Positions 1 to 10,100 of a stretch of DNA of 64,000 nt are shown piece after piece. The position numbers and the translations under genes are program-made. The DNA comes from Roseibium aggregatum IAM 12614 (GTDB lineage Bacteria; Pseudomonadota; Alphaproteobacteria; Rhizobiales; Stappiaceae): contig NZ_AAUW01000004.1 in NCBI RefSeq assembly GCF_000168975.1, forward strand, positions 62,001 through 126,000, given 5' to 3'. Below the pieces are notes generated by a model. It searched no databases, was not told the origin of the DNA, and saw only the letters and a program-made list of their open reading frames with translations. Position 1 is the stretch's first letter; every line of letters starts with the position of its first letter.

Positions 1-1712
1 TCGAGATCAGGCTTGAGGTTCTGAGCCAGAAAGAAGACCTGAATTTCGACGAAGCCATCGCGACTCACATGACAGTGAAGGTCGTCACCAACAACGGCGA
101 TACGCGCTATTTCGACGGCCTGTTGACCGACGCGAAATGGATGGGCTTTCGAGATTCCTATTACGTTTACAAATTGACGGTGCGCCCCTGGTTTTGGCTG
201 CTTACCAAAAATTCCAATTGCCGAATTTTCAAGGACATGACTGCGCCTGACATCATTTCCGCTGTTCTTGGGGAACACGATTTTGCCGATTTCAGGAACA
301 AACTCACCGAAACCTATGATCCGATCCACTACTGCGTCCAGTACCGGGAATCGGATCACGATTTCTGCTGCCGGTTGATGGAAGAATTCGGGATTTCCTA
401 TTTTTTCGAACAGCTTGACGGCAGACACACAATGATTCTGGCGGACGCGAAATCGTCCTTCAGTTCAATCGTTGGAAGCAGCTCCATTCCCTATATCGCT
501 CTTGGCGGCGACAGTCAGAGGAAGGAGGAGCATCTCTACCACTGGATTCCGACCCGCAAGTTCCGGACTGGCAAGTTTGCGGTCAACGACTACGACTTCG
601 AAAAGCCGAGCGCGTTGCTGGAGGCTGAGCGCGACGCGGGAGCCAGCTATCGGGCAGGGTCTCTTGAAAATTACGACTATCCGGGCCGCTACACAGAAAC
701 GGACCAAGGCAACAACTTCAGCAAAATCCGCCTGGAAGCGGAACAGGCTGCCGACAAACGGATCGAGACTGCCGGTGAAGTGCCGCGTTTCTTCGCAGGC
801 GGACTGTTCACGCTGATTGACCACCCCCACAGCCCGCAGAACAAGGAATACCTGATCGTGCGGGCGAGCCACCAGATCATCACCGAGCAGTATCGCACGG
901 GTGGTGGCGGTTCCCAGGGCGAAGCCTATACCGGAACCTATGATGTTCTGGCTTCAGACATACCGTTCCGCGCGCCGGCTATGACCCGCAAACCGCGGAT
1001 ACCAGGCCCTCAGACGGCGAAAGTCGTCGGGCAGGGCGAAATTGATGTGGACGAATACGGCCAGATCTTGGTCGCCTTTCACTGGGACCGCGACAAGACA
1101 CAGTCTCGCCGGGTACGCGTGGCGCAGGTTTGGTCAGGCAAGAACTGGGGGGGGATCTACATCCCTCGTGTCGGCCAGGAAGTGATCGTTCAGTTTCTGG
1201 AAGGTGATCCGGATCAGCCGATCATCGTCGGCACGGTTTATAATGCCGAAAACATGCCGCCGTATGACTTGCCTGGAGAGAAAAACAAGGCTGGTATCAA
1301 GTCGGAGTCGACGGTCGGCGGCGGTGGCTACAACGAGTTCGTGCTCGATGATACCAAGGGCCAGGAACTCATTGGGATGCATGCCCAGAAAGACATGGAG
1401 ACCGTTATCGAGAATAACGAATTGCTGCATGTCAAGAATTGCCGTGAAACAAAGATCGATGTCGACCGGACAGAAAAGGTCGGCAGAAACACGACAGAAA
1501 ACATCGGCATGAACTGGAAGGTGACTGCCGGAACGAAGATCGAGTTCATTTGCGGGGCAAGCAAAATCACGATGACGCCTGCATCGATCAAGATCGAAGC
1601 GCCGATGATCGATGTTGTGGCGTCGGGTGTGCTGAACGCCAAAGGCACAATGACCAACGTGACGGCCGCTGGCTTGATGAAAATCAAGGGCGCCCTTGTC
1701 ATGATCAATTGA
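1..1712 (+). CDS. vgrG: T6SS spike protein VgrG (TssI), 5'-truncated by window edge
   Basis: VgrG trimers form the tip of the type VI secretion needle and carry effectors into target cells. The reading frame is open from base 3 through the ATG at 69, and the residues before that ATG (EIRLEVLSQKEDLNF) read as VgrG sequence, so the true start lies left of the window. The visible part has the gp27-like base, a gp5-like OB fold (about residues 335-410 counting from the ATG at 69, around VAQVWSGKNWGG) and a repetitive beta-helix end (TEKVGRNTTENIG). There is no extra C-terminal toxin domain, so this is a structural or adaptor-type VgrG. The next gene starts 51 bases downstream. Confidence 0.93.
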   Translation, partial: EIRLEVLSQKEDLNFDEAIATHMTVKVVTNNGDTRYFDGLLTDAKWMGFRDSYYVYKLTVRPWFWLLTKNSNCRIFKDMTAPDIISAVLGEHDFADFRNKLTETYDPIHYCVQYRESDHDFCCRLMEEFGISYFFEQLDGRHTMILADAKSSFSSIVGSSSIPYIALGGDSQRKEEHLYHWIPTRKFRTGKFAVNDYDFEKPSALLEAERDAGASYRAGSLENYDYPGRYTETDQGNNFSKIRLEAEQAADKRIETAGEVPRFFAGGLFTLIDHPHSPQNKEYLIVRASHQIITEQYRTGGGGSQGEAYTGTYDVLASDIPFRAPAMTRKPRIPGPQTAKVVGQGEIDVDEYGQILVAFHWDRDKTQSRRVRVAQVWSGKNWGGIYIPRVGQEVIVQFLEGDPDQPIIVGTVYNAENMPPYDLPGEKNKAGIKSESTVGGGGYNEFVLDDTKGQELIGMHAQKDMETVIENNELLHVKNCRETKIDVDRTEKVGRNTTENIGMNWKVTAGTKIEFICGASKITMTPASIKIEAPMIDVVASGVLNAKGTMTNVTAAGLMKIKGALVMIN

Positions 1713-1762
1713 TGCCCCGGTTCGTGAAACAATGCAGCCAAAAGAAAAACGGAGTAGAGCAG

Positions 1763-2359
1763 ATGGGATCACGGATCCGCTTTACAAAGGCTAGCCAGGT
1801 ATTTGAGACCTATCCGGAGCTCTCCGAAATGGTAAGTGAGCCGGCTAAGGACATGGCGCCGGACGCATATGCGCTGGAATTGCAGCAAAGCGAAGCGCCG
1901 CTGTCGGCAATAGCTTATTTCGCGCACGTTCTGCCGAAGCGGGAAACCGTGTGGTGGGGAATGAATTGCGTCGCCGGTCTGGATCAGGCCAAGACAGAAC
2001 ATGACCGGCAGGTTCTTCAGTTAAGTGAAACCTGGGTTCGTGAAGGGGATGAAGACGCTCGCTCCGCGGTTCATGCGGCCGCTGAGGCAGCCAAAATGGA
2101 TAGCGCATCCGTTTGGATCGGGCTTGCAGCAGGGTGGTCGGGCGGCTCGCTTTCGCCCAACCCGGAACAGCGTGTGGAAATGCCGGACGATCTCACTGCC
2201 AAAGCCGTGAATACTGCAGTTCTGATCGCGCTGGGAACAGTTGAGCCTGACAAACGGAACGACGCTTTGAAATCATGCCTGTCAGCCGGGCTTTCTTTTG
2301 CCGAAGGCGGGACCATGCCTGTCGTGACCGTCGGCACGTCTTCGTCACCCTTTTCCTAA
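1763..2359 (+). CDS. DUF6931 family protein of T6SS locus
   Basis: This is a 198-residue soluble protein with no signal peptide. Its N-terminal half contains a stretch around YFAHVLPKRETVWWGMNCVA that is typical of the DUF6931 proteins found beside vgrG and tagH in alphaproteobacterial T6SS loci. Molecular function is unknown; a chaperone or adaptor role for the neighbouring VgrG is only inferred from position. The frame is open further upstream inside vgrG, but the ATG at 1763 is preceded by GGAG at a spacing of about 8, so I chose it. It sits 21 bases upstream of tagH in the same operon. Confidence 0.75.
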   Translation: MGSRIRFTKASQVFETYPELSEMVSEPAKDMAPDAYALELQQSEAPLSAIAYFAHVLPKRETVWWGMNCVAGLDQAKTEHDRQVLQLSETWVREGDEDARSAVHAAAEAAKMDSASVWIGLAAGWSGGSLSPNPEQRVEMPDDLTAKAVNTAVLIALGTVEPDKRNDALKSCLSAGLSFAEGGTMPVVTVGTSSSPFS

Positions 2360-2380
2360 GCGCAAGGAGGAACCGCGGGA

Positions 2381-4090
2381 ATGCGCATAACGCTCCAGAT
2401 TGAAAATGTTGACCGGTTGGAGACCGGCGGTCAGCTATCCTATAGCTGCGCCGACCGCGGATTTGATATCGGCCGGCACGAACATCTGGACTGGAGCCTG
2501 CCAGATCCCCAGCGCGTGATTTCCGGCAAACATTGCGAAGTGCGCTTTGAAGACGGGCAGTTCATTTTATACGACTGCTCCACGAATGGCACCTTCTTGA
2601 ACGGCAGCCAGACACGCATGGACAAGGCACATGTGCTGCGCTCCGGTGACCGTCTGATGATTGGCGATTACATCATTGCCGTTTCGCTGGAAGCAGGTTC
2701 CTCCTATCAGGCTACGTCGGCTGGCTCTGTGGCCTCGCAGCCGTGGGACGCACCGCAAACTTCGCCCGCAGCCGCAGGCTCGGCGTGGCCCACCGGTCCC
2801 GGCCCAGCCAGTGCTCCGCCATCTCACTATCCCATGGACAATCAGGGTGGGCCCTGGGCCTCGCCGGCAACCGGCATGGAGGGGCGGCATGCACCGCCGT
2901 CTTCGAACCCGGGGGTCGGTACACCTGCCGATGATGTCTGGAGCCAGCAGGGCCATGGCTGGGGAACGGCAGACCCGTCGCTCTACGATCCGAATGCGCA
3001 TGTGGGTGAACGGGAATCACCACCGCCTGCCCAGGCCGACCCGCTCGATCATCTTGCCCAGCAACCTTACTTGCAGTCTGCCGGCTCTCCTCCGGCCGAT
3101 CCGGTATTCGGAGCTCCTGCGCCGGAAGCTCAATCTCCTTTCGCGGCGCTTTCCGAAAATCCATCCCGGGAAGCTGGCGAACCGCTATTCCAGATGCCAG
3201 ACCTTCAGGAGGACACGCCCCCGCAGGAAAAAGTGTCAGAAGCGGTGCCTGCACCAGCAAGCGAACCGGCCGCATCTCCTTTTCCGGAGGCTCCGGTCTG
3301 GACCGCACCGGTGGCCGACGCAACCCAATCCGTGCCTGCCCCTGAGCAACGGCCTGAACAGCCAGCGCCTGTCAAACAGGCTGTACAGGACGAGCCTGCC
3401 GTCGGTTCCCCGCATGAACCTGAGCAGGCGGCCGCAGCACCGGCAGCAAGGACGGCTGCGAGCGAGCCAGGGTCCCTGGCGGGCAATGTCGACTTCATCA
3501 AGGCCTTTGCAGAAGGAGCCGGTATTCCGGCGGCCATGCTTGAAGGACGCGACCCGGAGGAATTTGCCCGGGAAATCGGGGCCATTCTGCAAGGTATCAC
3601 AGGTGACCTCATGGGCCTTTTGCAGGCCCGCAGTCAGGTAAAGGCGATGACGCGGAATACGAACCGCACGCTGATCATGCGCAGTGGCAACAATGCCCTG
3701 AAGTTCTCGCCGACCCCGCAAATGGCGTTGCAGACGATGCTGGCTCCGGGAGCGGAAGAAAACGGATACCTGCCGATTTCAAAAGCCATGCAGGCTGCGT
3801 TCAAGGACATTCAGAAACATCATGTCTGGACCTACGCCGCCATGCAGAAGGCTGCCGGACGATTTGAGGAAAAGCTTTCGCCGAGGGCGATCGAAGCGGA
3901 AGGCCAGGTCGCCAAAAGTACGTTTGGCAACCAGAAGGCCAAGCTTTGGGAGCGCATTCAGGAGCGCTGGAGCTCCTTGTCGGGATCGTATGACGATGGC
4001 GTGGTCGGGCTTTTCACGCAATACTTTACCGAAGGTTATGAAGAATTGAGCAGAGACGACCCGGACCAGAGTTCCGGTCTCATGAATTAA
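2381..4090 (+). CDS. tagH: T6SS-associated FHA-domain protein TagH
   Basis: The 569-residue protein begins with a forkhead-associated domain (about residues 20-100) with the phosphothreonine-pocket motifs GR (31-32), SGKH (48-51) and NGTFLNG (69-75). A long Pro/Ala-rich linker (about 105-365) leads to the conserved TagH C-terminal domain (about 370-560). In T6SS loci of this kind the FHA protein binds phosphothreonine made by PpkA, and PppA reverses it, so it reads the phosphorylation state and promotes assembly. The kinase and phosphatase genes lie in the same operon. The start follows an AAGGAGG ribosome site. Confidence 0.93.
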   Translation: MRITLQIENVDRLETGGQLSYSCADRGFDIGRHEHLDWSLPDPQRVISGKHCEVRFEDGQFILYDCSTNGTFLNGSQTRMDKAHVLRSGDRLMIGDYIIAVSLEAGSSYQATSAGSVASQPWDAPQTSPAAAGSAWPTGPGPASAPPSHYPMDNQGGPWASPATGMEGRHAPPSSNPGVGTPADDVWSQQGHGWGTADPSLYDPNAHVGERESPPPAQADPLDHLAQQPYLQSAGSPPADPVFGAPAPEAQSPFAALSENPSREAGEPLFQMPDLQEDTPPQEKVSEAVPAPASEPAASPFPEAPVWTAPVADATQSVPAPEQRPEQPAPVKQAVQDEPAVGSPHEPEQAAAAPAARTAASEPGSLAGNVDFIKAFAEGAGIPAAMLEGRDPEEFAREIGAILQGITGDLMGLLQARSQVKAMTRNTNRTLIMRSGNNALKFSPTPQMALQTMLAPGAEENGYLPISKAMQAAFKDIQKHHVWTYAAMQKAAGRFEEKLSPRAIEAEGQVAKSTFGNQKAKLWERIQERWSSLSGSYDDGVVGLFTQYFTEGYEELSRDDPDQSSGLMN

Positions 4091-4149
4091 GAGTCTTCGC
4101 CAGTTTTCAAAGCGCGAAGGCGCGAAAGTGTTAAGGGAGCAGTACCTGT

Positions 4150-5484
4150 ATGTCGTGGTATAGCAAGGTTGCATGGACCGAAGGCCTGTTTCTGCGGCCT
4201 CATCATCTCCAGCAGAGCGACCGGTACGCGGAGCATCTGGTGGATGAACGGGTCCGTTTTGCCTCTCCCTATCCGTGGGGCTTCTCGGAGCTGGAAATAG
4301 ACCAGGACGTCGGTCAGCAATGCCGGTTTGCTCTGCGCTACGGGCGCGGCATCTTCTCCGATGGGACGGTTTTCAATTTCCCGGCGGACGGAACGCCGCC
4401 GCCTGCCATCGACGTTCCCGAAGATGCCGCCGGTCAGATCGTCTGGCTGGGCATTCCCGAGACAACCGTCAATGCGGTGGAAGTTGCCAACGGCCGTGAC
4501 GATGCGGCGACACGCTATATCCAGGGCAGAGAAACCATCATTGATTCGACCTCCACCATTCGGCAGGAGGAAGAGATCGACGTGGCGCATCCGCGCCTGC
4601 AGTATTCGATCCGCTCGACACCGCATCCCGGACAAGTCTGCCTGCCGGTTGCCCGCATTACCGAAATCAAGGACCGCATCGTCATTACCGATGGCACCTT
4701 CGCGCCGCCGGTCCTGGCCTGCCACGTTCATCCCGTCGTTACCGGCTGGATTGATTCCGTTATCGGCTGGGTGGAGCGCAAACTGAGCGAACTGGCGCGT
4801 TACGCAGCCGACACTTCGGCGGGTGGCGGGCTGCAGAATTTCGATTATCTGACACTTCAGTTGCTCAACCGCACTTACCCTTTGCTGATGCACCTGCGTA
4901 AATCGGCCTATGTGCATCCCGAAAGGCTTTACTCCGTCTTCCTGCAGCTTGCCGGGGAACTGGCAACGTTCGCAACGGAGGAGCGGCGGGCCCGCAACTA
5001 TCCGGTTTACGACCACGACAAGCTGCATGATGTCTTCAAGCCCGTCCTTGCCGATATCCAGGCGTTCTTGTCTGCCGGTTACGACAGGCGGGCCATCCGT
5101 CTGCCTCTGGAACAGCTTGCGCCGAATGCGTTCAAGTCGACCATCGTCGACCGCAACCTGTTCTCTCAGGCGGGCTTTGTCATCGAAGTGGCTGCCCGCA
5201 GGCCTTTGACGGAAATTCAGAACGAGTTTCCGCGGCTCTTCAAGGTTGGTCCCTTCGGCCAGATGCGCCAGATCGTCTATTCCAACCTCCCGGGCATTCC
5301 TTTGATCCACATGCCTGTGCCGCCAGCGCAGATCAGGGCACTGACCGACCGGGTCTATTTCCGGTTGGACAAGACGACACCTCTTTGGCGCGAGTTCAGC
5401 CAGGATTCGGCAATCGGGCTGCAATTTTCCGGCAACTGGCCGGACCTGCAGCTTGAGTTCTATGCCGTCCGGGAGGGCCGCTGA
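4150..5484 (+). CDS. tssK: T6SS baseplate subunit TssK
   Basis: This is a 444-residue TssK (ImpJ/VasE) of full family length. It starts with the diagnostic N-terminal stretch WTEGLFLRPHHLQQSD. TssK links the baseplate to the TssJLM membrane complex, with its N-terminal shoulder resembling phage receptor-binding proteins. The stop overlaps the next start (TGATG), so tssL is translationally coupled, matching the physical contact of TssK with TssL. A long antisense frame over this gene is a codon shadow. Confidence 0.96.
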   Translation: MSWYSKVAWTEGLFLRPHHLQQSDRYAEHLVDERVRFASPYPWGFSELEIDQDVGQQCRFALRYGRGIFSDGTVFNFPADGTPPPAIDVPEDAAGQIVWLGIPETTVNAVEVANGRDDAATRYIQGRETIIDSTSTIRQEEEIDVAHPRLQYSIRSTPHPGQVCLPVARITEIKDRIVITDGTFAPPVLACHVHPVVTGWIDSVIGWVERKLSELARYAADTSAGGGLQNFDYLTLQLLNRTYPLLMHLRKSAYVHPERLYSVFLQLAGELATFATEERRARNYPVYDHDKLHDVFKPVLADIQAFLSAGYDRRAIRLPLEQLAPNAFKSTIVDRNLFSQAGFVIEVAARRPLTEIQNEFPRLFKVGPFGQMRQIVYSNLPGIPLIHMPVPPAQIRALTDRVYFRLDKTTPLWREFSQDSAIGLQFSGNWPDLQLEFYAVREGR

Positions 5485-7085
5485 TGTCGGACAATGACGA
5501 TCCCTTTGGCGTTTCCAAACGCAAGGGAAAGACAATTGTGATGCCCAATCCGGGCGGGCGATGGAGCGAAGGGCAGCCGGGGCAACAGCCTCCGCAGCAG
5601 CCCGCTCCGCCGCCGGCACCACCTCATGCACCACCCGGGCACGCCGCCCCGCCGCCGCAGCATCCGCAATCCGGTGGGGCCGACCCCTGGCAAAGCGCGG
5701 GAGGTGGCGGCCGGGATCCCTATGCCCCGACGCCGGCAGGTTACGAATATGGCCAGCAACAGGCGCCGGATCTCAGAACCCCGCCGGGTGGATACCAGAC
5801 GCCGCAAGGCGGAGCTCCGCAGCCAGGTGGTGCGCCAGGGCAGGGGGCGGGGAAGCTGGCACATATGCCGGACATCAACCAGATCCGCGTTGCCAACAGA
5901 AACCCGATCTCCCGTGCAGCGGCACCTCTGCTCCTGCTTCTGGGCCGGCTTCATCTGACAATGACGGATGCCCAGTTCGACCAGTTGATGCGTGACGTCT
6001 ACGGCTCCATCAAGACGTTCGAGAAAGAATTGCGCAGCGCCGGTATCACGGACGATCAGATCCGTTCCGCCGCCTATGCGCTGTGTGCGACCTCTGATGA
6101 CATCGTGCAGAATTTGCCCTCGGCGGGCCGTCATCAATGGACGCAATATTCCATGCTGACGCAGTTTTTCGGTCAGGCAACCGGCGGTGTCGAGTTTTTT
6201 CAATTGCTGGAAAAGGCGAAGCAGGACCCAGGTCGTAACTACGGTGTTCTTGAGGTCATGCATTCCTGTCTGTCGCTCGGCTTTTACGGGAAATACCGCG
6301 CGATCCAGGGCGGGCAGCAGGGCCTTGAGCGTGAGCGACGTGACCTTCACGAAATTCTGCGGCGTGTCCGGCCACGGCCTGGCGACGATCTCTCGCCTCA
6401 CTGGCGCGGCCTGGAACTTTTGCAGAAGCGGGCAGGGTTTTCTGTTCCGATCTGGTCTGTCGCGGCAGTCGCCGGAGCATTGCTGCTCGGCGGGTATGTG
6501 ACCCTGATGCTTCTTCTGTCCAGCGGCAGCGAAGTTGTCGCCGGACGGGCGAGTGCGCTCTATCCGTCTGGTCCGATTGAATTGGCACGCGAAGGCTATC
6601 AGCCCAAGCCACCGCCCACGCCACCGCCAGCCGAAGACGCGACCATCGATACGGTTTCCGCACAATTGGCTGGGCTTGAGGGGCTCGAGATTTCACAGGC
6701 AGGACCTGCGATCATGCTGCGCATGCGCGCGCAATTCGATGTCGCGGCGGCCACATTGCGTCCGGAGTTCCAGCTATTGGTCGAGCAGGTCAGTCAGACA
6801 CTCGATCAGGTGGACGGGGAAATTCTGGTCGTCGGTCATACGGACAGCGATCCGATCCGCAACAATCCGAGGTTCCCGACCAATTGGCATCTTTCTGTCG
6901 AAAGGGCGAAAGCGGTTGCTGCAGTCATGGAATCCGTCTTGCAGACCCCCGGGCGGGTGCAGGTGGAAGGGCGCGGCGCCGACGAGCCGATTGCTCCCAA
7001 CACCAGCAAGGAAGGCAAGGCGCTTAACAGACGTGTGGAAGTCTTCCTGAAACCACCGGCCAATGGGCTGGTGATCAACAACTGA
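5484..7085 (+). CDS. tssL: T6SS inner-membrane protein TssL with OmpA peptidoglycan-binding domain
   Basis: The 533-residue protein has a Pro/Gly/Gln-rich N-terminus (about 25-125), a cytoplasmic IcmH/DotU domain (about 135-300), one transmembrane helix (about 325-352, VAAVAGALLLGGYVTLMLLL) and a periplasmic OmpA-like domain (about 390-525). The OmpA domain shows the peptidoglycan-binding signature GHTDSDPIRNNPRFPTNWHL. This is an 'evolved' TssL that anchors the secretion complex to the cell wall. It is coupled to tssK by overlapping stop and start. Confidence 0.96.
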   Translation: MSDNDDPFGVSKRKGKTIVMPNPGGRWSEGQPGQQPPQQPAPPPAPPHAPPGHAAPPPQHPQSGGADPWQSAGGGGRDPYAPTPAGYEYGQQQAPDLRTPPGGYQTPQGGAPQPGGAPGQGAGKLAHMPDINQIRVANRNPISRAAAPLLLLLGRLHLTMTDAQFDQLMRDVYGSIKTFEKELRSAGITDDQIRSAAYALCATSDDIVQNLPSAGRHQWTQYSMLTQFFGQATGGVEFFQLLEKAKQDPGRNYGVLEVMHSCLSLGFYGKYRAIQGGQQGLERERRDLHEILRRVRPRPGDDLSPHWRGLELLQKRAGFSVPIWSVAAVAGALLLGGYVTLMLLLSSGSEVVAGRASALYPSGPIELAREGYQPKPPPTPPPAEDATIDTVSAQLAGLEGLEISQAGPAIMLRMRAQFDVAAATLRPEFQLLVEQVSQTLDQVDGEILVVGHTDSDPIRNNPRFPTNWHLSVERAKAVAAVMESVLQTPGRVQVEGRGADEPIAPNTSKEGKALNRRVEVFLKPPANGLVINN

Positions 7086-7118
7086 TGTCCGGGGCAACCG
7101 CATAACAAGGCTGTATCT

Positions 7119-10100
7119 ATGAAATTCTGGCTCGGAATAACGGCAATCGTCATCGGCATACTCGCCCTGATCGGACTGATCTGGTTTGGCGGGCCGTTTC
7201 TGTCGATCGCCGGTGTGAGGCCCTTCGAACCGCTCTGGATAAGGCTGTCGCTGATCGCTCTTGTCCTGCTGACGATTGGCGGTTGGACAGGTTACCGGAT
7301 CTACAAGCGCACCAAGGCAAATCGGGAACTTGAACGCGAGATCCTGCAGCCCAAGGCTAGCGACGCCGATCTGCAGATCATGTCCGAGCGCATGAAGGAC
7401 GCCCTGAAGACGCTCAAGAACTCGAGCGGAAACGCCCGCACCTATCTCTATGATTTGCCCTGGTACCTGATGATCGGTCCTCCGGGCGCCGGCAAGACCA
7501 CGGCGCTCATGCATTCAGGTTTGAAATTCGCAGGCTCGCGTGCTCAGGGTGAGGCCCAGAAACTGGAGGGCCTGGGCGGAACCCGGTATTGCGATTGGTG
7601 GTTCGCCGAAACCGCTGTGCTGATCGATACGGCAGGGCGTTACACGACACAGGATTCCGACGAAGAGCACGACCGGGAGGCCTGGCTCGGGTTCCTCAAT
7701 ATTCTGCGCAAGGCCCGACCACGCCAGCCGATCAACGGCGTGATGGTGTCGATCAGCCTTGAAGACCTGATGACCCTGTCGGACGATGAGCTGAAGCAGC
7801 ATTCCGACGCCATCCGTACCCGGCTGATCGAACTCTACAAGACCTTGAAAATCGATTTCCCGGTCTACGTCATCTTCACCAAGGCCGACACGGTTGCAGG
7901 TTTCATGGAGTTCTTCGGATCCTATCCGGAAACCCGCCGCAACCTTGTCTGGGGGGCGACCTTCCAGACCCGCGAAAAAACCAAGAACATGGTGTCGGAG
8001 GCTCCTGCCGAATTCGACCTTCTGGTGGAGCGCCTCAACGAGGAAATGGCGGATCGTCTTCAGGAAGAACCGGATCCGCGCGCCCGGCTGATGCTTTACG
8101 GTTTTCCGACGCAGGTTGCGGCCTTGAAAGACCGGTTGACCGGTTTCCTCAACGCCATTTTCGAACCGAGCCGATATTATCCGAACGCGGTGCTGCGCGG
8201 TTTCTATTTTACCTCCGGCACCCAGAAGGGTACCGCCATCGACCGGGTGATTGGCTCCATGAGCCAGGCCTTCGGTACGGCCTATCAGGCTGCGGCATTG
8301 TCCGGTCAGGGCAAAAGCTACTTCCTGCGTGATCTGCTTTCAAAAGTGATTATCGGGGAAGCTGGCTGGGTCACGCATAACCGTCAGGCTGTGCGGCTGG
8401 CGACGGCAACCCGCATTGCGGCTTACGCGGCCATTGCGTTTGTAACACTTGGGCTCGGCAGCTTGTGGGGGATCAGCTATCTCAACAACAAGGCCTTGAT
8501 CGACGAAACGGCCAAGGCTGTGGACACGGTGCGCGTCAACGGGGAAACCGTTCTCGCGGAGCGCGTTGTACGGGACGACAATCTGTCGGACACCGCCTAC
8601 ATCCTCTCCATGTTGCGGGACTTGCCTGCCGGCTACGACAGCCGGGACACGCCCACGCCGATCATGGAACAGTTTGGCCTCAGCCAGCGCGATCGCCTGG
8701 AAGCGGCCGGTGTAACCTCCTACCGAAGTGGTCTGGAGCGGCTGTTGCGGCCACGTTTGCTTTTGAGAATCGAAAAGCAGATGACCGAGGTGCTCGACAA
8801 CCGCACCGGTCCAGGCGGACAGGATGTCGATACGCTCTACAGTCTTGCGAAGCTCTACCGCATGGTCGCAGGTGACGCACCGGAGATCGACAAGGAGCAG
8901 ATCAAGAATTCGTTCCGCGCCGACTTCCTGCAAAGCTTCCCGGGACCGCAGGGCGAGATCCTGCGCAACGAGCTCAACACCCATGTCGCCGCGATGCTGG
9001 ATCTCGATTTCGGCGGCAATGTCCTGACCAATCAGCTTGACGGCATTCTGGTTGCCGAGGTGCAGCGCGAGCTTGGTCGCGTCAGCCTCGCCGAACGGGG
9101 ATATGCGCTTCTGAAGTCACGTGCCAAAGGCCTGGCCAGCGAGGACTGGATTGCAGAACAGCGCGGCGGGTCCGACATGGAGACCGTTTTCGAAACCGAA
9201 AACGGCGACACACTGGACACAGTGGCAGTCGACAAGTTCTTCACCTATCCGGGGTTCCACCTTTCGGTTCTGCCGAACCTTGCCGGTATCCGCGAGGAAC
9301 TGGAGCGTGACAAATGGGTGTTTGGCGATGTCGGTGAGGCGGATGCCTTTTCCGACCAATACCAGTCTCTGCCCGGCGAGATCCTGGCGCTTTACACCAG
9401 GGATTTCATCGAAGCCTGGGAAGAAGCACTCGGCAACTTGAAATTCAAGTCGATGCGCAACGACAAGCCGCTTTACACGACGCTTCAGGCGGTGTCTGCG
9501 CCCACGTCACCCGTCGTGCAGCTTCTGGAAAGCATCCGGCGCGAGACCTTGCTGACGCAGGACCTCTCGGGCCAAGGCCTTGCCACAAACCTGACAGGGG
9601 GCAGTGCGCAAGACGCTGGCACTGATGCTGCGCAAAAAATCTTCCAGCGCTACGTTCTGGATGCGTCTGGCGGCTTGAAGCGCATCGGCCTTGAAGCCGG
9701 GCTTCAGGCAATTGCGCCGGGAGGATTGTCCGGTGCGCTTGGGGCAGCCACAGGCAACGGTGGGCCGACCATTATTCCGGGCAAGGCGATCGAAGATCAC
9801 TTCAGGCCGTATCATGTGCTGGTGGAGGGCGAGAACAGCCGCAAGATCGATGCCTTGCTGCTGAACTTCAAGAACATCCTCGACAACCTTCTGATCGTGG
9901 CCAACAACCCGCTGCAGAGCGAAACGGCGAATTCCAACGTGCAGATCCAGGCGTCTCTTTTGAGAAGCAACGCCACGCGTTTCCCGCCGCCTTTCGACAA
10001 GCTGATCATTCAGGCCGCGAAGGAATTCGACGAGGAATACAAGGAAACCTCGATCACGCAGTTGAACGAAAAGCTGAGCACCCAGGTTGTTGGCGAATGC

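Noticed and set aside
4087..5634. Long minus-strand frame (515 codons) opposite tssK
   Set aside because: It mirrors the codon bias of tssK, has no recognisable domain or ribosome site, and lies in an unbroken plus-strand operon.
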